Below, one piece after another: positions 29,953-41,193 of a DNA stretch of 64,000 nucleotides. Source of the stretch: an uncultured Salinisphaerales bacterium (GTDB lineage: Bacteria > Pseudomonadota > Gammaproteobacteria > Nevskiales > CAJXLF01); the NCBI GenBank assembly GCA_913055805.1, contig CAJXLF010000002.1:186001-250000 (forward strand). The letters run 5' to 3'. Under the pieces are notes generated by a model that was given only the letters and a program-made list of their open reading frames with translations, was not told the origin of the DNA and searched no databases. Each line of letters begins with the position of its first letter. The stretch's first letter is position 1. Both the position numbers and the translations under genes were made by a program.

Positions 29953-32631
29953 TCAGGCGCTGACTTCGTCTACGCTGCGTTGAACTTCAACGCGCTCGTA
30001 AACTTCGATCTGATCACCAACCTTGACGTCGTTATAGTCTTTCACACCGATGCCGCACTCGGTACCGGCCTCGACACGCTTGACGTCATCCTTGTGACGG
30101 CGCAGCGATTCCAGCTCACCTTCGTAGATAACCACGTTGTCGCGCAGCACACGAATGGGGAGTTCGCGCCCCACGTAACCGTCGACCACCAGGCAGCCGG
30201 CGATATTACCCAGGCTGGATGAGCGGAAAACATCCTTGACCTCGGCCAGACCAACAATCTTTTCCCGGGTTTCCGTACCCAGCAAACCGCTGACGGCGTC
30301 CCGGATCTCGTTCAGGATGTCGTAAATGACGCTGTAATAGCGAACATCGACGCCGGTTTCGGCGATGGTGCGACGGGCAACGCTGTCTGCGCGCACATTG
30401 AAGCCGATGACAATGGCTTGCGAGGCAAGCGCCAGTTCAATATCCGACTCACTGATACCACCGACACCCGAGGCGACGATGCGCACACGGACTTCCTCGC
30501 CCGGAATCTTGGCCAGCGCATCGGCCAGTGCCTCGACACTGCCCTGCACATCAGCCTTGATCAGGAGGTTGAGATCCTTGTGTTCTACGCCTTCCTCACC
30601 CATGCGGGAGAACATTTCTTCCAGGCGGGCGGCTTGCTGCTGCGCCAGCTTCTTCTCGCGTGATTGGTCTTCACGCGTTTCGGCAATTTCACGCGCCTTG
30701 CGCTCATCATCAAGCACGTAAAGCTCTTCGCCGGCTTCCGGCGTACCGGAAAGCCCCAGCACCTCGACCGGAATTGAGGGCGTAGCTTCCTGGGCCGGCT
30801 TACCCATCTCATCAAACATGGCGCGAACACGGCCGAAGTGGCGGCCGGCTAGAATCACATCGCCTTTCTTCAGGGTACCGCTTTGCACCAGTACTGTGGC
30901 TACCGGTCCGCGCCCCTTCTCGAGCGAAGACTCAACCACAATACCCTTGGCATTGGTATCAACCGGTGCCGACAGTTCCAGCAACTCGGCCTGCAACAGC
31001 ACGGCTTCAAGCAGGTTATCGACACCTTCTCCAGTATGTGAAGAAACATTCACAAACTGGATATCACCGCCCCATTCCTCCGGAATCACGTCTTCCTTGG
31101 AAAGTTCGCTACGCACGCGTTCGGGGTCGGCGTCTTCCTTGTCGCACTTGGTAACAGCCACCACCATAGGCACACCGGCTGCCTTGGCGTGCTGCACGGC
31201 TTCCTTGGTTTGCGGCATGACGCCATCGTCCGCCGCCACAACCAGAATGACCACGTCGGTCAGTTCGGCGCCGCGCGCACGCATACGCGTAAAGGCTGCA
31301 TGGCCCGGCGTATCCAGGAAGGTAACGGTGCCGCGCTCGGTCGTTACATGATAAGCACCGATATGCTGGGTAATGCCCCCGGCTTCGCCCTCAGCCACAC
31401 GCGAGCGACGAATAAAGTCCAGCAGCGAGGTTTTGCCATGATCCACATGCCCCATGATGGTCACAACCGGAGGACGGGCGATACTTTCCGCACCCTCGAT
31501 CTTCGACCCCAGATCCTCAAGAACTGCGGATTCGACACTAACAGGCTTGGCCTGCCTCGGCTTGTGGCCGAGCTCTTCCACAACCAGTGTGGCCGTGTCC
31601 TGATCAATACTCTGGTTGATCGTAGCCATCACGCCCATGCCCATCATGGTCTTGATGACTTCCGAAGACTTCACCGCCATGCGACTGGCAAGCTCACCAA
31701 CTGTAATGAAATCCGGGATTTCCACTTCGCGCACGACCGGTGCAGTCGGCTTCTCGAACCCATGCTGGGTATCGACGCGTATGTCCTTATCACGTTCGCG
31801 TACGGCGCCCTTGCCTTTTTTACGCTGCTTTGCCGCCTTGTTCCGCTCGCGGGATTCACGTGCTTCACGGGCTTCGCGAGCCAGCTCCCGATCTTCCTTG
31901 GCAGTCTTGGCCTTGGCTTTCTCCCCCGCTGCCGGTGTTGGCGCGGGCTCCGCTTTGGGAGCAGCAGCCAGACGACGGGCATTCTCAAGGGCACGACGAC
32001 GAGCCGAGTCCATGGGCAGGCTGCTGCCCGGTTTTTTCGAGGTCTCGGGCTCCTGCGCCTCAGTAGCCTGTTCATCTTCCGCTTCAGGCTCGGTGCTGGC
32101 GTCAGGCTCTTCCGCTACTACTTCTTCTGGCGCTTCCGCATCTTCACTGGAAGCGGCTTCCTTGGCTGCCGCCGCCTCACGTGCAGCTTCTTCGGCTGCA
32201 CGCCGACTCATGTTCTCCTCGGCCTGGCGACGTGCTTCCTGAGCTTCCTGCTCAGCCTGCAAACGTGCCTCTTCTGCCGCTTCAGCTGCCTGCGCCTTGA
32301 CCTCTTCCTCAGAAGCGCCGGTGCGTTTCACATAGGTCCGGCGTTTACGCACCTCAACATTAACAGTCTTGCTGCTGGCGCCACGATTGCCACCCAGCTT
32401 GATCTGGCTGGTGCTCTTGCGCTTGAGGGTGACCCGTTTCGGTTCCGCTTCGGAGCCTGCGCCCTTACCGCGGCCACTACGCAGAAACGTCAACAGCTTG
32501 AGCTTGTCCTCATCGCTGATAACGGCGTCCTCACCCGACACTTTAACCCCGGCCTCTGTTAGCTGGCCCAGGAGTCTATCGACGGGCGTGCCGACTTCTT
32601 CCGCGAGTTGCTTAACCGTAACTTCCGACAT
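29953..32631 (-). CDS. infB: Translation initiation factor IF-2
   Basis: GTPase that delivers initiator tRNA to the 30S subunit. At 892 residues it has the IF2_N subdomains, a long Ala/Glu/Lys-rich low-complexity linker (roughly 100-280), the G domain with [23 protein letters not shown] and TKCD, and the C-terminal C1-C2 domains ([18 protein letters not shown] near the end). Encoded in the same operon as its ligand tRNA-fMet. The linker is unusually Ala/Glu-repetitive but this is usual for IF-2. Confidence 0.97.
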   Translation of the reverse strand: MSEVTVKQLAEEVGTPVDRLLGQLTEAGVKVSGEDAVISDEDKLKLLTFLRSGRGKGAGSEAEPKRVTLKRKSTSQIKLGGNRGASSKTVNVEVRKRRTYVKRTGASEEEVKAQAAEAAEEARLQAEQEAQEARRQAEENMSRRAAEEAAREAAAAKEAASSEDAEAPEEVVAEEPDASTEPEAEDEQATEAQEPETSKKPGSSLPMDSARRRALENARRLAAAPKAEPAPTPAAGEKAKAKTAKEDRELAREAREARESRERNKAAKQRKKGKGAVRERDKDIRVDTQHGFEKPTAPVVREVEIPDFITVGELASRMAVKSSEVIKTMMGMGVMATINQSIDQDTATLVVEELGHKPRQAKPVSVESAVLEDLGSKIEGAESIARPPVVTIMGHVDHGKTSLLDFIRRSRVAEGEAGGITQHIGAYHVTTERGTVTFLDTPGHAAFTRMRARGAELTDVVILVVAADDGVMPQTKEAVQHAKAAGVPMVVAVTKCDKEDADPERVRSELSKEDVIPEEWGGDIQFVNVSSHTGEGVDNLLEAVLLQAELLELSAPVDTNAKGIVVESSLEKGRGPVATVLVQSGTLKKGDVILAGRHFGRVRAMFDEMGKPAQEATPSIPVEVLGLSGTPEAGEELYVLDDERKAREIAETREDQSREKKLAQQQAARLEEMFSRMGEEGVEHKDLNLLIKADVQGSVEALADALAKIPGEEVRVRIVASGVGGISESDIELALASQAIVIGFNVRADSVARRTIAETGVDVRYYSVIYDILNEIRDAVSGLLGTETREKIVGLAEVKDVFRSSSLGNIAGCLVVDGYVGRELPIRVLRDNVVIYEGELESLRRHKDDVKRVEAGTECGIGVKDYNDVKVGDQIEVYERVEVQRSVDEVSA

Positions 32632-32639
32632 AATCCGCC

Positions 32640-34145
32640 TTATTCAGCCGCTGCCGACTCGTCGTCAGCAAACCAGTGAGCCCTGGCCGCCATAATGAGT
32701 TCACCAGCGCGTTCTTCGTCTATTCCCAATTCCACTACATCGTCTACTGCCTGATCAGCCAGATCATCGCGATTGGCGATGCCTCCCGCCATGAGCGTTG
32801 CTGCCGTTTCGGCATCCATCCCCTCAACCGACATCAGGCCTTCTGCACTGTCTTCATCTTCATGTTCGGCGCTGGCAATAGCCCGGGTCAGCAAGGCGTC
32901 ACGGGCACGATTACGCAGCTCCTCGACGATTTCCTCATCGAAACCCTCGATTTCCAGCATTTCCTGCTCGGGCACATAGGCCACTTCCTCGAGCGTGGTG
33001 AAACCCTCTTCCACCAGCACCACGGCCACATCTTCTTCTATGTCCAACTGCTCCTGGAACAGCTGCACGGCAGCTGTGCCCTCCTCGGCATGACGCTCTT
33101 CGGCCTCTTCCTCGGTCATGACATTAAGTGTCCAACCCGTGAGCTCCGAAGCCAGGCGTACATTCTGGCCACCCCGGCCGATGGCCTGGGCCAGCTTTTC
33201 CTCATTGACTGCGATGATCATGCTATGCGCATCTTCATCAACAACAATGGATTCCACTTCCGCAGGCGCCATGGCATTAATCACGAACTGCGCGGGATTT
33301 TCGTCCCAGAGCACAATATCAATGCGCTCGCCGGCCAATTCGTTGGATACGTTTTGCACACGCGAACCACGCATACCTACGCAGGCGCCTACCGGATCAA
33401 TTCGCTTGTCCTTGGCCTGCACCGCGACCTTGGCGCGCAAACCCGGATCGCGCGCGGCGCCCTTGATTTCGATCAGGCCCTGACCCACCTCGGGCACTTC
33501 CAGCTTGAATAACTCAACCAGAAATTCAGGCGCTGTACGGCTGACAATGAGCTGCGGCCCGCGTGTCTCTTCACTTATCTTGAGCAACAGACCACGGACG
33601 CGGTCGTTAATACGCAGGGGTTCGCGCGGAATCATGTGTTCGCGGCCGACCAGCGCCTCGGCATTGCCGCCGAGATCCAGAATCGCGTTACCACCGCGCT
33701 CCATACGCTTGACCTGCGCGGAAATCAGCTCGCCAATCTTGGGTTTATAGGCTTCTACAACCTGGGCACGCTCAGCTTCACGCACCTTCTGCACGATAAC
33801 CTGCTTGGCAGTCTGCGCAGCAATACGGCCGAATTCGACCGATTCCATCGGTTCTTCGATGAAATCGCCGATTTCGATATCGGCATGCTCTTTCTTTGCT
33901 TCGCTGAACGGAATCTGGGCCGCCGGATTCTCGATCTCGACCTCATCGTCCACCACTTCCCACTGACGAAAGGTATCGTAGCTACCGTCTTCACGATCGA
34001 TTGCCACACGCACACCGATATCCTCACCGGCGCGCTTGCGCGTCGCAGACGCCAGTGCCGCTTCGATGGCTTCGAAAATCGTTTCTTTATCGACACCCTT
34101 CTCGTTTGAGACGGCATCGACCACCAATAACACGTTTTTGCTCAT
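32640..34145 (-). CDS. nusA: Transcription termination/antitermination protein NusA
   Basis: Binds RNA polymerase and nascent RNA. The 501 residues show the N-terminal RNAP-binding domain, S1 domain, KH1 and KH2 ([18 protein letters not shown] and [17 protein letters not shown]), and two C-terminal acidic repeats of about 50 residues, as in enteric NusA. ATG 34145 is used rather than the start 12 bases upstream. Follows rimP by 54 bases. Confidence 0.96.
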   Translation of the reverse strand: MSKNVLLVVDAVSNEKGVDKETIFEAIEAALASATRKRAGEDIGVRVAIDREDGSYDTFRQWEVVDDEVEIENPAAQIPFSEAKKEHADIEIGDFIEEPMESVEFGRIAAQTAKQVIVQKVREAERAQVVEAYKPKIGELISAQVKRMERGGNAILDLGGNAEALVGREHMIPREPLRINDRVRGLLLKISEETRGPQLIVSRTAPEFLVELFKLEVPEVGQGLIEIKGAARDPGLRAKVAVQAKDKRIDPVGACVGMRGSRVQNVSNELAGERIDIVLWDENPAQFVINAMAPAEVESIVVDEDAHSMIIAVNEEKLAQAIGRGGQNVRLASELTGWTLNVMTEEEAEERHAEEGTAAVQLFQEQLDIEEDVAVVLVEEGFTTLEEVAYVPEQEMLEIEGFDEEIVEELRNRARDALLTRAIASAEHEDEDSAEGLMSVEGMDAETAATLMAGGIANRDDLADQAVDDVVELGIDEERAGELIMAARAHWFADDESAAAE

Positions 34146-34199
34146 GGCCGCTCGCAACCCACCGTGTCGGTCACACTGTTCACTACCCGCCGAATCCAG

Positions 34200-34652
34200 T
34201 CAGCCCAGATCCGGCACCAGACGTGCACGCTCAATAGCGTCCATCGCCAATTCCACCTCGTTTCCGTCAACTTCGATGCGCAGCCTGCCATCCTCTACAC
34301 CGAGTATGCGGCCTTTAAAACGACGACGGCCCTCGACCGGCATCTGCATCTGTACCCGCGCTTCCTGGCCGGTGAACTGCCGGAAGTGGGACTCCTTGGT
34401 TAACGGCCGATCCAGGCCCGGCGATGAAACTTCAAGCCGGTAATTGCCCGAAATCGGGTCATCCACATCCAATGCTGCACTGACCTCATGACTGACGGTT
34501 TCGCAGTCCTCCAGGCCAATGCCCTCGGGCTGGTCGATATAGATCCGTAAACAACGATTACGGCCCTCACCTGCCAGCTCGAGGCACAATAACTCATAGC
34601 CCAAATCGGCCACGATCGGTTCAAGCAGTTCGTTCAGCCTGTCTGTCAGCAT
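34200..34652 (-). CDS. rimP: Ribosome maturation factor RimP
   Basis: Assists 30S assembly. The 150-residue protein starts with MLTDRLNELLEPIVADLGYE and has the signature LRIYIDQPEGIGLEDCETVSHEVS plus ISGNYRLEVSSPGLDRPL. First protein gene after tRNA-fMet in the superoperon, with the tRNA terminator between, so translation-factor genes probably depend on read-through or processing. Confidence 0.95.
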   Translation of the reverse strand: MLTDRLNELLEPIVADLGYELLCLELAGEGRNRCLRIYIDQPEGIGLEDCETVSHEVSAALDVDDPISGNYRLEVSSPGLDRPLTKESHFRQFTGQEARVQMQMPVEGRRRFKGRILGVEDGRLRIEVDGNEVELAMDAIERARLVPDLG

Positions 34653-34698
34653 CCGTCCTCTGCCTGCCCGTTCGGCCCGTTCGGGCTAACTCGGGGCG

Positions 34699-34723
34699 AA
34701 AAAAAACCCCTGTTCGGGGTTTT
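34699..34723 (-). terminator. Intrinsic terminator after tRNA-fMet, before rimP
   Basis: On the minus strand AAAACCCC, loop GAACA, GGGGTTTT, extended into eight U residues. It sits 16 bases after the tRNA 3' end and 47 bases before the rimP start. E. coli metY is likewise followed by a leaky terminator, so partial read-through into rimP-nusA is expected. Confidence 0.85.
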
Positions 34724-34739
34724 ACCACCTTAATTATGT

Positions 34740-34816
34740 TGGTAGCGGGGGCAGGATTCGAACCTGCGACCTTCGGGTTATGAGCCCGACGAGCTGCCAG
34801 ACTGCTCCACCCCGCA
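34740..34816 (-). tRNA. metY: Initiator tRNA-fMet (CAT)
   Basis: 77 nt with anticodon CAT and encoded CCA. Initiator features are visible: no Watson-Crick pair at 1-72 (T1 against T72), three G-C pairs at the end of the anticodon stem (GGG/CCC), and a body beginning GCGGGGTGGAGCAG. T loop is TTCGAAT. It leads the rimP-nusA-infB operon exactly as metY does in E. coli. Confidence 0.97.
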
Positions 34817-34831
34817 CCCGACAGGCTGCGA

Positions 34832-34860
34832 ATAATAGAGATTCATCCCCTGTTTTGCAA
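34832..34860 (-). promoter_or_regulatory. Sigma70 promoter of tRNA-fMet and the nusA operon
   Basis: Minus strand TTGCAA (34860-34855), 17 bases, TATTAT (34837-34832), followed by a GC-rich discriminator typical of stringently controlled stable-RNA promoters. Predicted start is about 8-9 bases ahead of the tRNA 5' end. Confidence 0.75.
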
Positions 34861-34887
34861 GGGCAAAAGGGAAAGCTTCAGAAAAAA

Positions 34888-35289
34888 CTAGCGTTCGCGT
34901 ATGGCTTCAAAGGCTTTGAGGACATCACGACGACTGATCTGACCTACCAGACGGTTGTCATCGACCACCGGATAGCGCTTGTAGGGTGCATTGAGAAACA
35001 TTTTGGCGACCTCGACAATACTGGCATCGGCGTCGACGGTAATGACATGAGGCGTCATGTAATCAGCGACCCTGCCGCCATACTGGCCATGGTAGCTGGC
35101 TTCCAGCGCCACCTTGAGGCAGTCCTTTTCGGACAGCAGGCCCACTATATTGCCGAGATTATCAATAACCGGTGCTCCGGAAATACCTTTCTCGATCAGC
35201 AGATGGATGGCATGCAAAACATCAGTATCGGCAGTAAAAGTGACCAGACTGGCCGCCATGTAATCCTTGACCGAAACCGAACTGAGCAT
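34888..35289 (-). CDS. Tandem CBS-domain protein
   Basis: A 133-residue protein made of two CBS domains (Bateman module) and nothing else: VKDYMAASLVTFTADTDVLHAI and DNLGNIVGLLSEKDCLKVAL in the first, VADYMTPHVITVDADASIVE and VVDDNRLVGQISRRDVLKAF in the second. Such modules bind adenine nucleotides or related ligands and regulate a partner. It closes the nqr module, 45 bases after nqrM, so it may report energy state to Na+-NQR, but that is speculation. Confidence 0.88.
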   Translation of the reverse strand: MLSSVSVKDYMAASLVTFTADTDVLHAIHLLIEKGISGAPVIDNLGNIVGLLSEKDCLKVALEASYHGQYGGRVADYMTPHVITVDADASIVEVAKMFLNAPYKRYPVVDDNRLVGQISRRDVLKAFEAIRER

Positions 35290-35334
35290 TGAAACCTCCT
35301 ATTGCCCTTATTATTCCCCCGGGATGAGCGCCGG

Positions 35335-35523
35335 TCAGGCCTGCCCTACAGGCTTTTCCCGATTCTCACAGTTCTGTGGTCCGCCACAGGGACACTCCGC
35401 CCCCTGGACGTTACCGATACCGCCACAACTGCCTTTCAGCTCTCGGCGGCCCATCATGACACCCACAGCCATGGCCAATACGGCCAGGACCATAACAACG
35501 AATGTGATAAGAAAAACGCTCAT
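35335..35523 (-). CDS. nqrM: Na+-NQR maturation protein NqrM
   Basis: A 62-residue protein (formerly DUF539) required for assembly of Na+-NQR, proposed to deliver the iron of the NqrD/E centre. It has one N-terminal membrane helix (MSVFLITFVVMVLAVLAMAV) and a Cys cluster GSCGGIG...CPCGG. In Vibrio cholerae one or more of these Cys are needed. It follows apbE with a 4-base gap, as in the canonical nqr cluster. Confidence 0.92.
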   Translation of the reverse strand: MSVFLITFVVMVLAVLAMAVGVMMGRRELKGSCGGIGNVQGAECPCGGPQNCENREKPVGQA

Positions 35524-35527
35524 ACCT

Positions 35528-36574
35528 TCAGTGTAACCGATAACTTTGCATTTTGGGTGTCAGCCGGTCGACCAGTTCGCCTTCATGGTATTCGACAAAC
35601 CAGGCTGCAATCTGTTCATCCTCTGCCAGTTTATAAGCAGCTTCCGTGCCCATCACCATAAAGGCTGTCGCCAGCGCATCCGCCGTCATGCAGCGCTCTG
35701 CCAATACCGTCACGGAAACCAGTGAATGGGAAACCGGATAGCCGGTACGCGGATCAATCGTATGCGAGTAACGCCGCCCGTCCTTTTCATAGAAATTGCG
35801 GTAATCGCCGGACGTGGCCATACCCAGGCCACTGGCCTTGAGCACCGCATGCACAGCGCGTCGGGCAGGATCAGGTTTTTCTATAGCGATATGCCAGGGT
35901 TGGTGCTGGGCGTTGACACCGGAAGCCCGTAATTCTCCACCGATCTCCACCAGAAAATTCGCCAGCCCGCTTTCCTGCAACAGGTCGGCAAGACGGTCCA
36001 CCGCATAGCCCTTGGCGATAGCCGAGAAATCCAGATACATCGCGTGCGGTTTTTTCAGGGCCTGCTTCTCCAGGTCCTGCTCCAGTTCGTCAAAGCCCAT
36101 CTGCGCCATTGCCGCCTGTACCGCTGCTTTATCCGGAATGTCCAGTTGCATATCCGGGCCAAACCCCCACAGATTCACCAACGGACCAATACTGGGATCG
36201 AAAGCCCCGTCACTGAGTTCATGCACATGCCGCGCCTCGGCAAGCACGGTTAGCAACGATGGAGCGACCTTGATCCAGGCGCCGCTAGCCGCCTGATTGA
36301 AACGTGAAAGATCGGAATCATCGATATAAGTCGACATGGCCTGATTGATGGCCTGCAATTCCGTGTCCAGAACTGACTGCAGGCGCACACTGTCCAGCGC
36401 GGCCGGGGCGTCGACCAGCTTTACGCTGTAGGTCGTACCCATGGTCTGCCCCTGCAATAACTGTTGAGGCAAGGGTTTGGCTGCTTGCTGGCCATCGCAG
36501 GCGGCAGCCAGCCCCAGAAGCAAAAGAGCCGCCAACCGGAACAGCTGGCGGCTGCCATACAGATTCGATATCAC
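35528..36574 (-). CDS. apbE: FAD:protein FMN transferase ApbE
   Basis: Transfers FMN from FAD to Thr residues of NqrB and NqrC. The 348-residue exported protein begins with a lipoprotein signal (LLLLGLAAACDG, lipidated Cys near residue 26). Conserved motifs are TMGTTYSVKLV, DPSIGPLVNLWGFG, LDFSAIAKGYAVDRLADLL and HTIDPRTGYPVSHSLVSVTV, the last containing the Mg/FAD-binding Asp. Start is GTG at 36574. Position directly after nqrF supports its role in NQR maturation. Confidence 0.93.
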   Translation of the reverse strand: MISNLYGSRQLFRLAALLLLGLAAACDGQQAAKPLPQQLLQGQTMGTTYSVKLVDAPAALDSVRLQSVLDTELQAINQAMSTYIDDSDLSRFNQAASGAWIKVAPSLLTVLAEARHVHELSDGAFDPSIGPLVNLWGFGPDMQLDIPDKAAVQAAMAQMGFDELEQDLEKQALKKPHAMYLDFSAIAKGYAVDRLADLLQESGLANFLVEIGGELRASGVNAQHQPWHIAIEKPDPARRAVHAVLKASGLGMATSGDYRNFYEKDGRRYSHTIDPRTGYPVSHSLVSVTVLAERCMTADALATAFMVMGTEAAYKLAEDEQIAAWFVEYHEGELVDRLTPKMQSYRLH

Positions 36575-36608
36575 CCGAATCAGGATCCTGCGTCGTGTTC
36601 CGCGGGCC

Positions 36609-37829
36609 TTAGCCGCCGAAATCGTCCAGCATGATGTTCTCGGGCTCTACGCCCAGATTCTCCAGCATATTGATCACCGCCGCGTTCATCATGGGCGGTC
36701 CGCACATGTAGAACTCACAGTCTTCAGGCGCCGGATGATCCTTGAGATAGTTCTCGTACAGAACCTCATGGATAAAACCGGTATAGCCTTCCCAGTTATC
36801 TTCAGGCTGAGGGTCGGACAGGGCAACATGCCACTGGAAGTTTTCATTTTCCGCAGCCAGCTCATCGAAATGGTCGACATAGAACATTTCGCGTTTGGAA
36901 CGGGCGCCGTACCAGAAGCTGATCTTGCGATCGGTCTTGATCCGGCGAAGCTGGTCAAAGATGTGGGAACGCATCGGCGCCATACCGGCACCGCCACCCA
37001 CGAAGACCATTTCAGCAGCGGTTTCCTTGGCGAAAAACTCACCAAAGGGTCCGGAAATCGTGACCTTGTCGCCCTCTTTCAGGTTAAAGATGTAGGACGA
37101 CATGGCGCCGGGAGGCAGATGCATCTGACCAGGGGGTGGCGTGGCGATACGCACGTTCAGCATGATGATGCCACGCTCTTCCGGATAATTGGCCATGGAG
37201 TAGGCACGCATGACCGGCTCACGGAAATCAGCCTTCAGGTCCCAGAGCTTGAACTTGTCCCAGTCATCCCGGAAACGCTCTTCCACCTTGAAATCGCTGA
37301 AATTAGCCTTGAAAGGCGGGCATTCAATCTGGATATAGCCACCCGCACGGAAATCCACATTTTCGCCGGCAGGCAACTCCAGCACGAGCTCCTTGATGAA
37401 GGTAGCCACGTTGTGGTTCGAGCGCACGGTGCACTCCCACTTCTTCACACCGAAGACCTCTTCCGGCACTTCGATCTGCATGTTCTGCTTGACGGCCACC
37501 TGACAGGACAGGCGATCACCCTCACGTGCTTCACGTTTGGTGATATGCGATTCCTCGGTTGGCAGAATGGAGCCGCCGCCTTCGAAAATCTTCACCCTGC
37601 ACTGCGCGCAGGTTCCGCCACCGCCACAGGCCGAGGGCACGAACAGACCGGCATCTGCCAGGGTCCCCAACAGTTTTCCGCCGGGCTTGGTGTGGATAGT
37701 CTTTTCGCCGTTCACCACGATTTCGACATCGCCGGACGGCACCAGCCAACCACGAGCCACCAGGATGATGAAGACCAGGGTCAGGACGATGGCGATAAAA
37801 ACGGAAACGCCGAGGGTAATTTCAAACAT
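36609..37829 (-). CDS. nqrF: Na+-NQR subunit F (NADH dehydrogenase, FAD and 2Fe-2S)
   Basis: Entry point for electrons from NADH. The 406 residues comprise an N-terminal membrane anchor, a ferredoxin-like domain with 2Fe-2S ligands Cys68, Cys74, Cys77 and Cys109 ([10 protein letters not shown] plus LSCQ), and a flavodoxin-reductase-type module with RAYSMAN for FAD and [17 protein letters not shown] for NADH. Numbering matches V. cholerae NqrF closely. Follows nqrE by 10 bases. Confidence 0.96.
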   Translation of the reverse strand: MFEITLGVSVFIAIVLTLVFIILVARGWLVPSGDVEIVVNGEKTIHTKPGGKLLGTLADAGLFVPSACGGGGTCAQCRVKIFEGGGSILPTEESHITKREAREGDRLSCQVAVKQNMQIEVPEEVFGVKKWECTVRSNHNVATFIKELVLELPAGENVDFRAGGYIQIECPPFKANFSDFKVEERFRDDWDKFKLWDLKADFREPVMRAYSMANYPEERGIIMLNVRIATPPPGQMHLPPGAMSSYIFNLKEGDKVTISGPFGEFFAKETAAEMVFVGGGAGMAPMRSHIFDQLRRIKTDRKISFWYGARSKREMFYVDHFDELAAENENFQWHVALSDPQPEDNWEGYTGFIHEVLYENYLKDHPAPEDCEFYMCGPPMMNAAVINMLENLGVEPENIMLDDFGG

Positions 37830-37838
37830 CGCTATTCC

Positions 37839-38447
37839 CTACAACTGGATACCGGAGAAGGCCATGAAGCCCAGTGACATCAGGCCGGCCGTGATGAAGG
37901 TAATACCCAGCCCCTGCAGGCCGTCCGGCACATCGCTGTATTTCAGCTTTTCACGCACGCCTGCCAGCGCGGTAATGGCCAGCGCCCATCCCAGGCCACT
38001 GCCTACACCATAGGTCACGCTTTCGGCGAAATTGTAGTCGCGCTCCACCATGAACAGGGTTCCGCCCAGGATCGCGCAATTCACGGTAATCAGTGGCAGG
38101 AAGATGCCCAGCGCGTTGTAAAGCGCGGGCACGTACTTATCCAGAAACATTTCCAGAATCTGCACCATGGCCGCGATGATACCGATGTAACTGATCAGGC
38201 CCAGAAAGCTGAGATCCGTTTCAGGCAGCCCGGCCCAGGCCAGCGCTCCTTCCTTAAGTACGTGCTGATAAACAAGATTATTGGCCGGTACCGTAATCAC
38301 CTGCACAACAACAACGGCGACACCCAGTCCAATCGCCGTGGATATCTTCTTGGATACCGCCAGGAACGTACACATGCCCAGAAAGAACGCCAGCGCCATG
38401 TTCTCGACGAAGACGGCCTTCAACAACAATGAGAGATGATGTTCCAT
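37839..38447 (-). CDS. nqrE: Na+-NQR subunit E (membrane)
   Basis: One of two homologous six-helix subunits that form the intramembrane iron centre and part of the Na+ path. The 202-residue protein has Cys26 in [12 protein letters not shown] and Cys near residue 120 in [10 protein letters not shown], the ligands known from V. cholerae. Highly hydrophobic with [19 protein letters not shown] in the last loop. Confidence 0.96.
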   Translation of the reverse strand: MEHHLSLLLKAVFVENMALAFFLGMCTFLAVSKKISTAIGLGVAVVVVQVITVPANNLVYQHVLKEGALAWAGLPETDLSFLGLISYIGIIAAMVQILEMFLDKYVPALYNALGIFLPLITVNCAILGGTLFMVERDYNFAESVTYGVGSGLGWALAITALAGVREKLKYSDVPDGLQGLGITFITAGLMSLGFMAFSGIQL

Positions 38448-38490
38448 TAACTCTCTCCCCCCGCCGTGGAAGTCTGCTTATAAGTCATGC

Positions 38491-39153
38491 TTATACAACC
38501 TCCGTACGGTGAACCTGGTGAATCTGGTATTCCGGTTTCTCCACCTGCTCCGGTTTCCAGGAACGCAGGGCCCAGATAAACAGGCCAATAATGAAGAAGG
38601 CGCTGGGCGGCAACAGCAGCATGCCATTGGGCTGATACCAGCCGCCATCCTGAATCAAGGGCAAAATCTCGTAGCCCAGCAACTTGCCGCTGCCGAACAG
38701 TTCGCGAATAACACCCACCACGATCAGGATCAGGCTGTAGCCCAGGCCATTACCCAGGCCATCCAGGAAGCTCATACCCGCCGGATTCTTCATGGCATAG
38801 GCTTCGGCACGGCCCATAACGATACAGTTGGTAATGATCAGCCCCACGAACACCGACAGCTGTTTGCTGATGCTGTAGGCATAGGCCTTGAGAATCTGGT
38901 CGACCACGATCACCAGCGAGGCAATGATGGTCATCTGCACGATGATGCGCACGCTCGATGGAATCTGCTTGCGAATCATGCTGATAGACAGATTGGAAAA
39001 TGCGGTGACCGATGTCAGCGCCAGACACATGATCAAAGCCGTCACCAGATTACTGGTCACCGCCAGCGCCGAGCAGATACCCAGCACCTGCAAGGCAATA
39101 GGGTTGTTATTGGTTAACGGGTCTAAAAGGACCTTACGTGGTGTTTCAGCCAT
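38491..39153 (-). CDS. nqrD: Na+-NQR subunit D (membrane)
   Basis: Homologue and partner of NqrE; inverted topology. The 220-residue protein has Cys27 in [16 protein letters not shown] and Cys near residue 112 in [15 protein letters not shown], which with the NqrE pair bind the iron centre. Small gap of 43 bases to nqrE. The C-terminal tail is short and polar. Confidence 0.96.
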   Translation of the reverse strand: MAETPRKVLLDPLTNNNPIALQVLGICSALAVTSNLVTALIMCLALTSVTAFSNLSISMIRKQIPSSVRIIVQMTIIASLVIVVDQILKAYAYSISKQLSVFVGLIITNCIVMGRAEAYAMKNPAGMSFLDGLGNGLGYSLILIVVGVIRELFGSGKLLGYEILPLIQDGGWYQPNGMLLLPPSAFFIIGLFIWALRSWKPEQVEKPEYQIHQVHRTEVV

Positions 39154-39172
39154 AACTAACTCCTAATCCCGT

Positions 39173-39949
39173 TCAGTAGCTCGAGGGCCGGCTGCGTTGC
39201 TTGGTCAGGAAAGCGGCATAGCCCTGCTCACCCATCCAGTAGTGCACCAGATTGCTGACACCCCGGCTGGTCAGCGTAGCGCCTGCCAGGCCATCGACCT
39301 TATGCTCGGCATTGGGTGTGGCGGCATCGACCGTGCCCTTCACAACTTCCAGCGCAGGCTCGCCGTTCTCGTCGAAAACCTTCTTGCCCTGCCACAGGGA
39401 TTTCCATTTAGGATTATCCACTTCGCCGCCCAGGCCCGGCGTCTCGGCATGCTCGTAGAAACTGATGCCGTAGACCGTCTGGCCGTCGGGCTCCAGTGCA
39501 ATGAACCCGTAGAGCGTGGACCACAGGCCGTAACCGTTCACCGGCAGGATCATCATGCCGGCCTTATCACCCTCGGTCACGAAGTAGACCGTGACGTTAT
39601 CGGGCCGGCGGCGAATGCTTGCAATATCCTCGTCAGCCGGGATTTTGCTGCTCATTTCAGGGTCACCGGCCGCCTTGCGCATGTCGTAGCTGGCCGGGTC
39701 CATGTCTTCTACAAACTCACCAGTCTCCAGATTGACGATCTTCGCCTCGACCTTTTCAAACAGCTCCTTGATATCGCGCCCTTCTTCAAACAGGCCGGCA
39801 ACCTTGAGGATATTCTGCTGCTTATCGAGACGCTTGTTGATTACCTGCTGGGGTTTGAGCATCACGGCTGCGATCGACACGAATATCGAGCAAACCAGGC
39901 AAACTGCCAGCGCCACAAATACGGTTTTAAGCGTGCTGTCGTTACTCAT
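39173..39949 (-). CDS. nqrC: Na+-NQR subunit C (covalent FMN)
   Basis: Carries FMN on the periplasmic side, attached by ApbE. The flavinylation motif DGLAGATLTSRGV has Thr225, the same position as in V. cholerae. One N-terminal membrane helix (TVFVALAVCLVCSIFVSIAA) anchors a soluble domain. 258 residues, 7 bases after nqrB. Confidence 0.96.
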   Translation of the reverse strand: MSNDSTLKTVFVALAVCLVCSIFVSIAAVMLKPQQVINKRLDKQQNILKVAGLFEEGRDIKELFEKVEAKIVNLETGEFVEDMDPASYDMRKAAGDPEMSSKIPADEDIASIRRRPDNVTVYFVTEGDKAGMMILPVNGYGLWSTLYGFIALEPDGQTVYGISFYEHAETPGLGGEVDNPKWKSLWQGKKVFDENGEPALEVVKGTVDAATPNAEHKVDGLAGATLTSRGVSNLVHYWMGEQGYAAFLTKQRSRPSSY

Positions 39950-39956
39950 GATTACC

Positions 39957-41192
39957 CTACTCCGCCGCTTCTGCCACAGGCGTCATGGTCCGCTTCATGC
40001 GCCGTCGAATATTGGCCTGCATGACGAAATAATCGATCAGCGGCGCGAAGATATTGGCGAACAGAATCGCCAGCATCATGCCCTCGGGGAAGGCCGGATT
40101 GATAACGCGGATCATGATGGTCATGAAACCGATCAGGGCACCGAATATCCAGCGTCCCGTATTGGTCATGGAAGCGCTTACCGGGTCGGTTGCCATGAAG
40201 ATGGTACCGAACATGAAACCGCCCAGCACAAGGTGCCAGTACCAGGGCATGGCAAACATCGGATTGCTGTCGCTGCCCAGCACATTCAACAGGGTACTGG
40301 TCAACACCGCGCCCAGGATAACGCCGGAAATAATCCGCCAGGAGGCAACACGGGTATACAGCAGGAAAGCAGCGCCCATCAGACAGGCAATGGTCGAAGT
40401 CTCGCCCATCGATCCCTGGATATTGCCCATGAAGCTCTGCATCCAGGTGATTCCACCCGCCTGAATGGCTTCGACACCGCCAGCTGCACCGATACCCAGG
40501 GCAGTCGCACCCGAAAAGCCATCCACAGCTGTCCACACGGCATCACCGGACATCTGGGCCGGATAGGCAAAAAACAGGAAGGCGCGGCCGGTCAGCGCCG
40601 GATTCAGAAAGTTCTTGCCGGTACCGCCGAACACTTCCTTGCCGATCACCACGCCGAAGGAGATACCCAACGCCACCTGCCACAACGGAATGGTAGGCGG
40701 CAGGGTCAGAGCGAACAGGATTGAGGTGACAAAGAAGCCTTCATTGACTTCATGGTTACGTACCGCGGCAAACAGGGCTTCCCAGATACCCCCGACAAGG
40801 AAAGTCACAAAATAAACCGGCAGGAAGTACCAGAAACCGTGCCAGAAATTGGACCAGATGCTTTCGGGGTTATTACCCGTGCGGAAAAGCTCCAGCAAAT
40901 GCCCACGCCAGCCAGGCGCCGTATCCAGCCCCATGTTCGCCAGCGCCAGATTGGCCTGGTAACCGGTGTTGTAACAGGCCATGAAGATACAGGGGAAGGT
41001 CGCCAGCCATACGAAAATCATGACCCGCTTCAGATCGATGGCGTCACGCACATGCGGCGCGCCCCGGGTCACATCGGGCGGACTGTACAGGAAGGTATCG
41101 ACCATCTCGTACAGGGCGTAGTACTTCTCCAGCTTGCCCCCCTTGGCGAACAGGGGATGCATGCGGTCCAGCAAATCGCGCATACCAGCCAT
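39957..41192 (-). CDS. nqrB: Na+-NQR subunit B (covalent FMN, riboflavin)
   Basis: Main membrane subunit; holds covalent FMN and riboflavin and shapes the ubiquinone and Na+ sites. The 411-residue protein has the flavinylation motif [10 protein letters not shown] with Thr230. N-terminus [20 protein letters not shown] aligns with V. cholerae NqrB near its start, so ATG 41192 is chosen. Its only SD candidate, AGG five bases upstream, is supplied by the terminal repeat of the adjoining palindromic element, which separates it from nqrA by 267 bases. Confidence 0.95.
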   Translation of the reverse strand: MAGMRDLLDRMHPLFAKGGKLEKYYALYEMVDTFLYSPPDVTRGAPHVRDAIDLKRVMIFVWLATFPCIFMACYNTGYQANLALANMGLDTAPGWRGHLLELFRTGNNPESIWSNFWHGFWYFLPVYFVTFLVGGIWEALFAAVRNHEVNEGFFVTSILFALTLPPTIPLWQVALGISFGVVIGKEVFGGTGKNFLNPALTGRAFLFFAYPAQMSGDAVWTAVDGFSGATALGIGAAGGVEAIQAGGITWMQSFMGNIQGSMGETSTIACLMGAAFLLYTRVASWRIISGVILGAVLTSTLLNVLGSDSNPMFAMPWYWHLVLGGFMFGTIFMATDPVSASMTNTGRWIFGALIGFMTIMIRVINPAFPEGMMLAILFANIFAPLIDYFVMQANIRRRMKRTMTPVAEAAE

Positions 41193-41193
41193 T

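Noticed and set aside
36477-37877. 466-codon open frame on the plus strand
   Set aside because: Antisense to apbE and nqrF; no domain, shadow of coding strand.
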